A stretch of 34,948 bases of DNA from Rhodoblastus sp. GTDB lineage: Bacteria > Pseudomonadota > Alphaproteobacteria > Rhizobiales > Beijerinckiaceae. The stretch spans positions 1 to 34,948 of the forward strand of contig JAGRKN010000153.1 in the NCBI GenBank assembly GCA_020442275.1. The letters run 5' to 3'. Positions within the stretch are counted from its first letter, which is position 1. Each line of letters opens with the position of its first letter. A program made the position numbers and the translations under genes. Below the pieces are notes generated by a model. It saw nothing but the letters and a program-made list of their open reading frames with translations, was not told the origin of the DNA and did no database searches. Shown one piece after another: positions 28,252 through 34,948 of the stretch.

Positions 28252-28878
28252 TCAGCGCGGCGCGATCATGCATGCGAGCATGACGGGCCGTTGACGGACC
28301 AGCGTCCGGCCGGTCCAGGCCAGTGCGGTTTCGATCCGGCGACCGCGATCCCAGACCTCGAAATCATCGTCGTCGCCGAGCCTGATCTCGATTCCGGACG
28401 GCTCGCGCGCGAAGCCTTCGCCAAGCGCCTTCACATAGGCTTCCTTGGCGGTCCAGACGCGCAGGAAAGCATCGTGCCGCCCCTCCCCCGCAGCCTCGAG
28501 AGCGGCCTGTTCGGCGGGGTGGAGAATGTTGCGCGGCGTCTCGAACGGCGTCGTGATCGTCTCGACATCGACACCGACGCGATCGTCGGCTACGGCGGCG
28601 GCGACGATATCGTCGCGCCCGGCGAGCGAGAGATGGAGGGGGGCCGCCGGCGCGACGATGCGCGGCGCGCCTTCCGGGTCGTGGCCGAGGACGACGTCGT
28701 TTTTCGCGCAACCCGCGCGCCGGGCGACGAGCCGGCGCGCGAGCGCGGCGCGCGCGGGCGAGAGGTCGTGCGCCGGTTGCTCGAGGCGCGCGACAAAGAT
28801 GTCCACGCGACCGCCGGGATAGTCGAACGACAGGGCGAGCGGTTCGATCTCGGGCCTCCTGCGGCGGCGAACAGCCAT
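28252..28878 (-). CDS. 4'-phosphopantetheinyl transferase (Sfp type)
   Basis: This 208-residue protein should transfer the phosphopantetheine arm of CoA to a carrier-protein serine. The two Sfp/AcpT signatures are present: VGVDVETI at about residues 101-108, with the Mg-binding Asp and Glu, and WTAKEAYVKALG at about 141-152. A substrate-side HLSLAGRDD block precedes them, as in the family. The N-terminus is short and basic (MAVRRRRRPEIE). No polyketide or peptide synthetase gene is in the window, so the carrier partner lies elsewhere. The gene is divergent from azlC with 48 bases between starts. Confidence 0.88.
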   Translation of the reverse strand: MAVRRRRRPEIEPLALSFDYPGGRVDIFVARLEQPAHDLSPARAALARRLVARRAGCAKNDVVLGHDPEGAPRIVAPAAPLHLSLAGRDDIVAAAVADDRVGVDVETITTPFETPRNILHPAEQAALEAAGEGRHDAFLRVWTAKEAYVKALGEGFAREPSGIEIRLGDDDDFEVWDRGRRIETALAWTGRTLVRQRPVMLACMIAPR

Positions 28879-28926
28879 GCTGAAGGCGGTCTAGCATGCT
28901 GGCGCGCCTCGGGCGAAGATCGCACG

Positions 28927-29661
28927 ATGGAGACGCGTGAGACAGTCGAGGCGGGCAGCGCCAGAACCGAACCCCATGTCAGCCGCGCCGGCATGTGGCG
29001 CGGCGCGGTCGAATCGCTGCCCTTCCAACCGGGCGCGCTGATTTTTGGCCTCGCCGTCGGGGCGGCGGCGAGCCAGACCGGGCTCACATTCGGCGAGGCG
29101 ATCGGCCAGAGCGCCATCGTCTACGCCGGCGCCTCGCAGATGCTGACCCTGCAGATCTGGACGCCGGACTGGACGCTCGGCGCGCTGCTGGCGGCGATCG
29201 GCGTGACGGCGGCGATCAATGCGCGCTTCATGCTGATGAGCGCGACCTTCCGGCCGTGGATCGAGGGGCTCGACCGACGTCTCGTCTATTTCAGCCTGCT
29301 GTTCCTCACGGATGCGAGCTTCGCCATCGGCGCGCGCCATCACGCGGCGGGCGGGCGCGATCACGGGCCGGTCATCGGCGCCAATATTCCGCTCTATCTC
29401 GGCTGGGTGGCGACGACGGCGATCGGATTTCTGGCTGGCGCGCTGGTCGCGCGCCCCGAACGTTACGGGCTCGACCTCGTGCTGCCGATCGTCTTCGCGA
29501 CGCTGACCGTGCCGATGATCCGACGCGCCCGGCGTTACGCCCCGCTGGTCATCGCCGGCCTCGTGGCGATCATCGTCTCGCAGTTCGCGGCCGGCTGGTT
29601 CATCGTCGCCGGCGCGCTCGCCGGCGCCCTGTCGGCCGCGTTGATCGACGAGGCGGAATGA
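28927..29661 (+). CDS. azlC: AzlC-family branched-chain amino acid exporter, large subunit
   Basis: This 244-residue inner-membrane protein belongs to the AzlC/YgaZ family, the large subunit of two-part exporters of branched-chain amino acids or their analogues. Family blocks are FQPGALIFGLAVGAAASQTGLTF split over two lines, IVYAGASQMLTLQ, AAINARFMLMSATF and DASFAI, followed by several hydrophobic helices. ATG 28927 (METRETVE) is chosen as the last good start before the conserved region; the ribosome binding site is weak. The stop overlaps the start of azlD by ATGA. Confidence 0.88.
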   Translation: METRETVEAGSARTEPHVSRAGMWRGAVESLPFQPGALIFGLAVGAAASQTGLTFGEAIGQSAIVYAGASQMLTLQIWTPDWTLGALLAAIGVTAAINARFMLMSATFRPWIEGLDRRLVYFSLLFLTDASFAIGARHHAAGGRDHGPVIGANIPLYLGWVATTAIGFLAGALVARPERYGLDLVLPIVFATLTVPMIRRARRYAPLVIAGLVAIIVSQFAAGWFIVAGALAGALSAALIDEAE

Positions 29662-29963
29662 CCATGTCCATCGGCCCGTGGACGGTGATCTTTGCGACGG
29701 CGCTGGTCACGATCCTGATGCGGCTCGGCGGCTACTGGCTGATGGCGCGCGTGCCGATGACCCTTCGCGTGCGACGGGGACTGGAGGCATTGCCCGCCTC
29801 GATCTTCATCGCCACCGTCGCGCCGATCGCGCTCAAGGCGGGCGTGGCTGGCACGGCTGCGGTCTGCGTGGCGGCGGGCATGATGTTCCTGCTCAAGCGC
29901 GAATTGCCGGCGCTGGCGGCGGGGTTCGCGACGGCCGCGGGCTTGCGGGCTCTGGGAATGTGA
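29658..29963 (+). CDS. azlD: AzlD-family exporter, small subunit
   Basis: This 101-residue membrane protein is the small partner of AzlC. It has about four hydrophobic helices and the family block TILMRLGGYWLM, followed by RGLEALPASIFIATVAPI. The start ATG 29658 overlaps the azlC stop codon, the usual arrangement for this pair; ATG 29664 two codons later is possible. Both subunits are needed for export in characterised YgaZH/AzlCD systems. Confidence 0.9.
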   Translation: MTMSIGPWTVIFATALVTILMRLGGYWLMARVPMTLRVRRGLEALPASIFIATVAPIALKAGVAGTAAVCVAAGMMFLLKRELPALAAGFATAAGLRALGM

Positions 29964-30037
29964 GCTCCCCGGCCTCGTGAAATTCGACCCGCGTGTCCTA
30001 ATTCCAGCGGCATGAAAGCGCGCAGGCGGAGGCAAGC

Positions 30038-30433
30038 ATGAAGATCGAACGCATAGGAACGCGCCCGTCGGATTCGGGATCGGCGGATTATTTCACGGGC
30101 AAGGTTCGCATCGATCCCCTGATGAGCGCGCCCGATCCCGCGCGCGTCGCCTGTGCGCGCGTGACCTTCGAGCCCGGCGCGCGCACGGCCTGGCATACGC
30201 ATCCGCTCGGGCAGACGCTGATCGTGACCGACGGCTGCGGCTGGGCGCAGCGCGAGGGCGGGCCGATCGAGGAGATCAAGCCGGGCGACGTCGTGTGGTT
30301 TTCGCCCGGCGAGAAGCATTGGCACGGCGCGACCGCGACGACCGCGATGACGCATATCGCCATTCAGGAAAAGCTCGACGGAAAGGCGGTCGACTGGCTC
30401 GAACAGGTGAGCGAGGGTCAATACCGGCGTTGA
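30038..30433 (+). CDS. Cupin, (R)-mandelonitrile (hydroxynitrile) lyase-like
   Basis: This 131-residue single-domain cupin closely resembles the manganese cupins with hydroxynitrile lyase activity from Acidobacteria. Length matches, and the metal ligands fall at the same positions: His53 and His55 in [10 protein letters not shown], Gln59, and His94 in GEKHWHG. Ala40, Val42 and Gln110, which line the pocket in those enzymes, are also present. Other blocks are [20 protein letters not shown] and the C-terminal [11 protein letters not shown]. In characterised proteins the activity is release of HCN and an aldehyde from cyanohydrins, but the natural role is unclear. GGAGGCAAGC precedes ATG 30038. 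It ends 7 bases from a convergent gene. Confidence 0.82.
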   Translation: MKIERIGTRPSDSGSADYFTGKVRIDPLMSAPDPARVACARVTFEPGARTAWHTHPLGQTLIVTDGCGWAQREGGPIEEIKPGDVVWFSPGEKHWHGATATTAMTHIAIQEKLDGKAVDWLEQVSEGQYRR

Positions 30434-30440
30434 CCGGCGC

Positions 30441-30878
30441 TCACCCTGTGGGCGACAGCAGCGCGGTGATCCGCTTCTTCAAGCCGTCGCGCACGCTACG
30501 ATAGGCGTCGAGCATCTGTTCACGCGAGCCCTGTACGGCGGTCGGATCGATCGTCGGCCAGTAGACGACATCGACGGCAAGCGTGCGGGTGAATTCCAGC
30601 GCCTTGTGGTGCGCCTCGGGCGACAGCGACACGATGAGGTCGAAACTCGAATCCTCGAGGTCCTCGAACGTGTGCGGCCGGTATTTCGCAATGTCGATGC
30701 CGATGTCGTCCATCGCCGCGACGGCGAAGGGGTCGAGTTCGCCCGCCTTGACGCCAGCGGATGCGAAATAGACCTCGCGGCCGTAGTAATAGCGCGCGAT
30801 CGCCTCGGCCATCGGCGAACGCACGGCGTTGAAGGTGCAGCAAAACAGAATGGATTGCGGGCGACGGCCGCTCTCCAT
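30441..30878 (-). CDS. Low-molecular-weight phosphatase / ArsC-like protein
   Basis: This 145-residue protein has the LMW protein-tyrosine phosphatase fold. The P-loop is CTFNAVRS (Cys14 to Arg20, C-x5-R), placed right after the first strand SILFC as in the family. A likely general acid Asp lies in WPTIDPT near residue 110. Arsenate reductases of this fold have extra cysteines, which are not evident here. Across Rhizobiales it sits next to UPF0262, hisD and DUF2948, as it does here, 41 bases after UPF0262. Its substrate is unknown; a link to arsenic resistance is unlikely because no ars genes are near. Confidence 0.85.
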   Translation of the reverse strand: MESGRRPQSILFCCTFNAVRSPMAEAIARYYYGREVYFASAGVKAGELDPFAVAAMDDIGIDIAKYRPHTFEDLEDSSFDLIVSLSPEAHHKALEFTRTLAVDVVYWPTIDPTAVQGSREQMLDAYRSVRDGLKKRITALLSPTG

Positions 30879-30919
30879 CGTCAGCCTCCCGGCGCTTCAG
30901 GGCCGCCCGGCACGCCGCG

Positions 30920-31396
30920 TCAGCCTTTCCAGTGCAGCGCTGTGACCAGCGTGAACAGCCGGCGCGACGTGTCCATGTCGCACTCCACCTTGCCCTTCAG
31001 CCGCTCGGCGAGCAATTGCGCTCCCTCGTTGTGCAGACCGCGCCGCCCCATGTCGATCGCCTCGATCTGCGCGGGGGTCGCCGTGCGGATCGCCGCGTAA
31101 TAGCTCTCGCAGACCATGAAATAGTCCTTGAGGATCTTGCGGAACGGGGTGAGCGAGAGAATATGCATGACGATCGTCGCGCCGCCCTCGTCCCTGATAT
31201 CGAAGGCGAGCTTGGCGTCGTGCAGCGCGATGAAGAGCGCATAGGGGCCGCCGTCGTGGCCCGGCAGGGCGAACCGGTTTTCCTCGATCAGATCGTAGAT
31301 CGCGATTTCGCGTTCGTGTTCCTGATCGGGCGTGCCGCGGCCGATCGAGGAGTCGTCGAGGGTGATCGCGACCAGGCGCTTGTTGTCTGTCGTCAT
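30920..31396 (-). CDS. UPF0262 protein
   Basis: This 158-residue cytoplasmic protein belongs to UPF0262, restricted largely to Alphaproteobacteria. Recognised blocks are [24 protein letters not shown] in two parts, [33 protein letters not shown] and [22 protein letters not shown] 31396 overlaps the hisD stop by ATGA, so it is coupled to hisD. In-frame codons further upstream lie inside hisD and give a non-conserved leader. The function is unknown. Confidence 0.93.
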   Translation of the reverse strand: MTTDNKRLVAITLDDSSIGRGTPDQEHEREIAIYDLIEENRFALPGHDGGPYALFIALHDAKLAFDIRDEGGATIVMHILSLTPFRKILKDYFMVCESYYAAIRTATPAQIEAIDMGRRGLHNEGAQLLAERLKGKVECDMDTSRRLFTLVTALHWKG

Positions 31397-32694
31397 GCCG
31401 CGCCTCTGTTGATGCGGATCGCCACCGAGCGCGCATGCGCTTCGAGTCGTTCGGCCTGCCCGAGCGCGATCGCCGAGGGACCGAGCAGGTTCAGCGATGT
31501 CGGCGAGCATTTGAGAATGGATGTGCGCTTCATGAAGTCGAGCACGCCAAGGCCCGACGAGAAGCGCGCGGATCGCGCCGTCGGCAGCACGTGGTTGGAG
31601 CCGCCGACATAATCGCCGATAGCTTCGGGCGTATGCGCGCCGATAAAGATCGCGCCGGCGTTACGCACACGCGACGCCAGACCTTCGGCGTCTTCCGCCA
31701 TGATCTCGAGATGTTCGGCGGCGATGCGGTCAGCGAGCGGGATCGCGTCGTCCAGTTTCTTCACGAGAATGGTCGCGCCGAAATCGCTCCAGCTCGCCCG
31801 CGCGATTTTTTCACGCGGCAGGGTTTTCAACTGCGCTTCCACGGCGCGCTCGACGTCGCGCGCCAGCTCCGCGCTGTCGGTGATCAAGATGCTCTGCGCG
31901 GCCGTATCGTGCTCGGCCTGCGCCAGCAGATCGGCGGCGATCCAGGCGGGATTGGCGGAGGCGTCGGCGATGACCAGCACTTCCGAGGGGCCGGCGATCA
32001 TGTCGATGCCGACCTGGCCGAAGACGCGGCGCTTGGCCGCCGCCACATAGGCGTTGCCGGGGCCGACGATCTTGGCGACGGGGCGAATGGTCTGCGTGCC
32101 ATAGGCGAGCGCAGCGACGGCCTGCGCGCCGCCGATGCGATAGACTTCATCGACGCCCGCGCGAGAAGCCGCCGCCAGCACGAGCGGATCGACCGCGCCG
32201 TCTGGCGTCGGCACGACCATGACGATGCGCGGCACGCCGGCGACCTTGGCGGGGACGGCGTTCATCAGCACCGAGGACGGATAGGAGGCCGTGCCGCCAG
32301 GCACGTACAGGCCGACCGCTTCCACCGCCGTCCAGCGCCAGCCGAGTTCGACGCCGGCCTCGTCGGTGAAGCGGAGGTCTTGCGGTCTCTGGCGCTGGTG
32401 AAAAGCGACGATACGGCCGTGCGCAACGTCCAGCGCATCGAGCGCGGCCTTCGGACAGGCGGCCACCGCCGCCTCGATCTCGGCCTTGCCGATGGCGAGG
32501 CCACGTTCGGCCAGATCGATCCGGTCGAATTTCTTCGACAGGTCGATCAGCGCCGCATCGCCGCGCGAAACCACATCGGCGATGATGTCGCGGGCGGCGG
32601 CGTCCACGTCCTCCGACACTTCGCGCTTCATCGCGAGCAGGTCAGCGAAGCGCGCGTCGAAATCGGCGGCTGTCGCATCGAGCCGCAGGGTCAT
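31393..32694 (-). CDS. hisD: Histidinol dehydrogenase
   Basis: This 433-residue enzyme catalyses the last two steps of histidine synthesis, from L-histidinol to L-histidine with NAD and a zinc ion. The order of family blocks is normal: [25 protein letters not shown] split over two lines, [16 protein letters not shown], the zinc/active-site region [15 protein letters not shown] and LAQAEHD, and the C-terminal [12 protein letters not shown] 32694 follows CCGGAGCTGAAAG. It sits between DUF2948 (54 bases upstream) and UPF0262 (overlapping), the standard Rhizobiales arrangement. Confidence 0.96.
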   Translation of the reverse strand: MTLRLDATAADFDARFADLLAMKREVSEDVDAAARDIIADVVSRGDAALIDLSKKFDRIDLAERGLAIGKAEIEAAVAACPKAALDALDVAHGRIVAFHQRQRPQDLRFTDEAGVELGWRWTAVEAVGLYVPGGTASYPSSVLMNAVPAKVAGVPRIVMVVPTPDGAVDPLVLAAASRAGVDEVYRIGGAQAVAALAYGTQTIRPVAKIVGPGNAYVAAAKRRVFGQVGIDMIAGPSEVLVIADASANPAWIAADLLAQAEHDTAAQSILITDSAELARDVERAVEAQLKTLPREKIARASWSDFGATILVKKLDDAIPLADRIAAEHLEIMAEDAEGLASRVRNAGAIFIGAHTPEAIGDYVGGSNHVLPTARSARFSSGLGVLDFMKRTSILKCSPTSLNLLGPSAIALGQAERLEAHARSVAIRINRGAA

Positions 32695-32748
32695 CTTTCA
32701 GCTCCGGAATCGGGCGCGGCGGGACGCGCCCCGAAATGGTCCGTCAGG

Positions 32749-33222
32749 TCATGACCCTTGAGCGGGGCCCGCGTCAAGCGCGTGGCCCGGCCGGGATTTG
32801 GCGGTCCAGCGGGGGCCGAGATCGCGCAGATGGACTTCGAGGCACTCGACATCGAGCCGCACGGCCGCGCCGCCCGAAAAAGTCAGCAAAACGCGGCCCG
32901 CCGGCGCGTCCGTCGGCTCGAAGGAGATGGCGAGCAGGCTCAGCACGCTGTTCGGCTCGCGCTGGGGTACGCCGTTCTGGCGGACCGTGCGCACCCGCTC
33001 GAACCGAAGGGCGGCGACCGCCCGCTCGCACTGGCCGGCGTCCGCCGAAATCCAGTCGAATCGCGAGAGGCCGAGCACGAAGCGGTCCTGCTCGGGCAGC
33101 CACGCCATGTCGCCGACGCGCGCGAGCGCATCCTGGAGGTGGGCGGAAACGACTTCGAGATCTTCCGGATCGAAGGCGATCAGGCGGAGGGGATGGTCGC
33201 TGTCGGGGCATTGCTGTGTCAT
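32749..33222 (-). CDS. DUF2948 protein
   Basis: This 157-residue soluble protein is the DUF2948 member that usually precedes hisD in alphaproteobacteria. Characteristic blocks are LRLIAFDPEDLEVVSAHLQDAL (in two parts), FVLGLSRFDW, the basic FERVRTVRQNGV and LLAISFEPTDAPAG, with the terminal LEVHLRDLGPRW. ATG 33222 is preferred because the conserved region begins ten residues later; an upstream ATG at 33273 adds a non-conserved leader. Its role is unknown. Confidence 0.9.
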   Translation of the reverse strand: MTQQCPDSDHPLRLIAFDPEDLEVVSAHLQDALARVGDMAWLPEQDRFVLGLSRFDWISADAGQCERAVAALRFERVRTVRQNGVPQREPNSVLSLLAISFEPTDAPAGRVLLTFSGGAAVRLDVECLEVHLRDLGPRWTAKSRPGHALDAGPAQGS

Positions 33223-33312
33223 GACGGCCTCACAGACGCCATGTGGGGCCGATCGCGACGCTCTGCAAGCCAACCGCGGCCGCCGGCCGCCTGTGAAAGC
33301 CGAGCCGCGACC

Positions 33313-33756
33313 TCAGGCCGCGCTGGCGGCGTCGTGCGATCCGCCCGTCAGCATGCCGCGCAACTTCACGAAGGCGCGCAGCGCGAAACCCATGGGCACG
33401 GGCATGGCCACGCGGCAGATGGCGAGCTTGCGGACATAGGTCCGCACCCGCCAGCGCGAGACGACGCCGGCCCGGAACAAGGCGACCGAGCCCGGCGTGA
33501 GTTCGCTCCACTGGCCCTGCTCGTCGCGCACCTCGACGCCGCCCTCGAGAATGTGGATCCATTCGTCCACGCCGAAACGCCAGTCGAATTCGCCGGCCGT
33601 ACAGTCCCAGACCACCGAGACGGCGGCGCCGTCTCGGCTGCGGGACAGTTCCGCCATGCGGGCGCGCGGCTCGCCGGACACGATCCAGTTTTTCGGGATC
33701 GGCGCGTCTTTCAGCGCGACATCGGTGGTCGAAATATAGATTGCCGGCTCGCCCAT
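33313..33756 (-). CDS. Cupin_3 (DUF861-like) protein
   Basis: This 147-residue protein is a small cupin resembling the (S)-ureidoglycine aminohydrolase/EutQ group. Blocks are VVWDCTAGEFDWRFGVDEWIHILEGGVEV in two parts, followed by LTPGSVALFRAGVVSRWRV. The usual metal-binding histidine pattern is largely missing: the first motif has F-x-W-x-F-G-V-D-E-W-x-H and the second lacks His, so catalysis is uncertain. A 30-residue hydrophobic/basic tail follows (MPVPMGFALRAFVKLRGML). It is placed between murA and DUF2948, an interruption of the usual order, but on the same strand. Confidence 0.8.
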   Translation of the reverse strand: MGEPAIYISTTDVALKDAPIPKNWIVSGEPRARMAELSRSRDGAAVSVVWDCTAGEFDWRFGVDEWIHILEGGVEVRDEQGQWSELTPGSVALFRAGVVSRWRVRTYVRKLAICRVAMPVPMGFALRAFVKLRGMLTGGSHDAASAA

Positions 33757-33822
33757 GTGGTCTCCGCTGATCCCTGACGTGGGCCAGAGGATAGAGCGGG
33801 CCGGTTAATCGGCGCTTGGCGA

Positions 33823-33840
33823 CGGCGCGGAACCGCGCCG
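33823..33840. other. GC-rich hairpin between murA and the cupin gene
   Basis: CGGCGCGG and CCGCGCCG pair perfectly around AA. It lies about 60 bases past the murA stop on the minus strand. There is no T run, so it may be a weak transcription stop or a chance palindrome in GC-rich DNA. Confidence 0.3.
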
Positions 33841-33900
33841 CGCTTCTCGCGCTGGTTAACAGGTCTGATCCGGCGGCTGGCCCCGTGGCCTCGTGGCCCC

Positions 33901-34948
33901 TCAGCCCGCTGAAATGCGCTCGACCTCCGCGCCACAGGCGCCGAGCTTCTTTTCCAGCGCCTCGAAGCCGCGGTCGAGGTGGTACACCCGGTTCACCGTC
34001 GTCTCGCCCTCGGCCGCCAGGGCGGCGATAACCAGCGACACGGAAGCCCGCAGGTCAGTCGCCATGACAGGGGCGCCCTTGAGCTTCGGCACCCCTTCGA
34101 TGATCGCGGTATCGCCGTCGAGCCGGATCTGCGCGCCGAAGCGGGCGAGTTCCGACACGTGCATGAAGCGGTTCTCGAAAATCGTCTCGGTAATGCGCGA
34201 GACGCCGTCGGCGCGGGTGACGAGCGCCATCAGCTGCGCCTGCAAATCGGTCGGGAAGCCGGGATAGGGCTCGGTGACGACGTCGACCGGCTGGATCGCC
34301 CCGCCGTTGCGCGTCACGCGGACCCCGTCGTTGGTCTGGACGCATTTGGCGCCGGTCTGCTCGACGACGTCGAGCGCGGCCTGCAACAGATCTGCGCGGG
34401 CGCCCTGCAGCAGCACGTCGCCGCCGGTCATGGCCACGGCCATAGCGTAGGTGCCGGTCTCGATACGGTCGGGCAGCACGGCATGGCGCGCGCCGTTGAG
34501 GCGCGTCACGCCCTGTACCTCGATCGTCTTGGTGCCCGCACCCTTGATCTTGGCGCCCATTTTCATCAGGCATTCCGCGAGATCGACGATTTCCGGCTCT
34601 CGCGCGGCATTGTGGATGACTGTGGTCCCGTGCGCGAGGCTCGCGCCCATCAGCGCCGTATGCGTGCCGCCGACCGTGACCTTGGGGAACATGATGTCCC
34701 CACCTTTGAGGCCGTTCCTGGCGCGGGCGATGGCGTAGCCGCCCTCGATCTCGATCTCGGCGCCCAGTTCCTTCATGGCCATGAGCAAGAGGTCGACCGG
34801 GCGCGTGCCGATGGCGCAGCCGCCGGGCAAGGACACCGTGGCCTCGCCGCAGCGGGCCAGGATCGGCGCCAGCACCCAGAAGCTCGCCCGCATGCGCGCG
34901 ACCATCTCATAAGGCGCCGTGGTGTCGACGATCTCGGCCGCGGTCAGG
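33901..34948 (-). CDS. murA: UDP-N-acetylglucosamine 1-carboxyvinyltransferase, N-terminus beyond the window
   Basis: About 348 C-terminal codons are present; the gene continues past the end of the window. The product transfers enolpyruvyl from PEP to UDP-GlcNAc, the first committed step of peptidoglycan synthesis. The active-site loop [13 protein letters not shown] keeps the catalytic cysteine that fosfomycin attacks. Family blocks [14 protein letters not shown] (from the 'VTVGATENILMAAVLA' region), [34 protein letters not shown] and [16 protein letters not shown] are intact. It heads the minus-strand block with the cupin, DUF2948 and hisD. Confidence 0.96.
   Translation of the reverse strand, partial: LTAAEIVDTTAPYEMVARMRASFWVLAPILARCGEATVSLPGGCAIGTRPVDLLLMAMKELGAEIEIEGGYAIARARNGLKGGDIMFPKVTVGGTHTALMGASLAHGTTVIHNAAREPEIVDLAECLMKMGAKIKGAGTKTIEVQGVTRLNGARHAVLPDRIETGTYAMAVAMTGGDVLLQGARADLLQAALDVVEQTGAKCVQTNDGVRVTRNGGAIQPVDVVTEPYPGFPTDLQAQLMALVTRADGVSRITETIFENRFMHVSELARFGAQIRLDGDTAIIEGVPKLKGAPVMATDLRASVSLVIAALAAEGETTVNRVYHLDRGFEALEKKLGACGAEVERISAG

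Noticed and set aside
30441..30878. Arsenate reductase (arsC) function for the LMW phosphatase
   Set aside because: The extra redox cysteines of ArsC are not evident and no arsenic genes are near; the gene belongs to the conserved hisD/UPF0262 neighbourhood.

Overview
The window is high-GC, densely packed DNA from an alphaproteobacterium, most likely a member of the Hyphomicrobiales (Rhizobiales), possibly near Beijerinckiaceae/Methylocystaceae. The reasons are the murA / DUF2948 / hisD / UPF0262 / low-molecular-weight phosphatase gene order, a phasin pair of the alphaproteobacterial type, a perfect CtrA-type box, a tRNA-His that lacks the universal G-1, and a dispersed palindromic repeat of a kind common in that order. 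The assignment rests on recognition only. I see no phage, transposase, CRISPR array or plasmid gene. No stretch longer than 300 bases lacks a gene; the largest gaps (11054-11304, 12652-12857, 28025-28251) are described as features or below.

Layout. 1-948: the end of a lactate-utilisation (lut) operon and a 56-residue protein. 1046-4047: an exported L,D-transpeptidase, two small exported proteins sharing a four-cysteine module, a conserved protein of unknown function, and a convergent DUF2147 protein. 4256-6961: a Pat-type fusion of an acyl-CoA synthetase-like module and a GNAT acetyltransferase. 6977-11053 (minus): a PliG-like/SH3 exported protein and a soluble PAS histidine kinase of the PdhS/PleC/DivJ group. 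11305-12430: two phasins. 12575-12651: tRNA-His. 12858-22367: a tightly overlapping operon of a tandem CaiB-type CoA-transferase, a five-gene peptide-type ABC importer and an acyl-CoA ligase. 22466-24166 (minus): a second acyl-CoA ligase. 24288-27590: a single-chain acyl-CoA carboxylase. 27647-30433: DUF3597, an Sfp-type phosphopantetheinyl transferase, azlCD and a hydroxynitrile-lyase-like cupin. 30441-34948 (minus): phosphatase, UPF0262, hisD, DUF2948, a second cupin and partial murA.

How the genes may work together. Much of the window concerns acyl-CoA and carbon storage: import of an unknown acid, its CoA activation or CoA transfer, carboxylation of an acyl-CoA, PHB granule coating, and an acetyltransferase family known to silence AMP-forming acyl-CoA ligases. 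The strongest new signal is an exact 18-base near-palindrome found upstream of both the phasin pair and the Pat-type gene. It looks like a PhaR-type operator and would tie PHB status to protein acetylation. A second regulatory signal is a perfect TTAA-N7-TTAAC CtrA box 48 bases upstream of the cell-cycle-type kinase. The physiological substrate of the transporter/CoA operon cannot be read from sequence.
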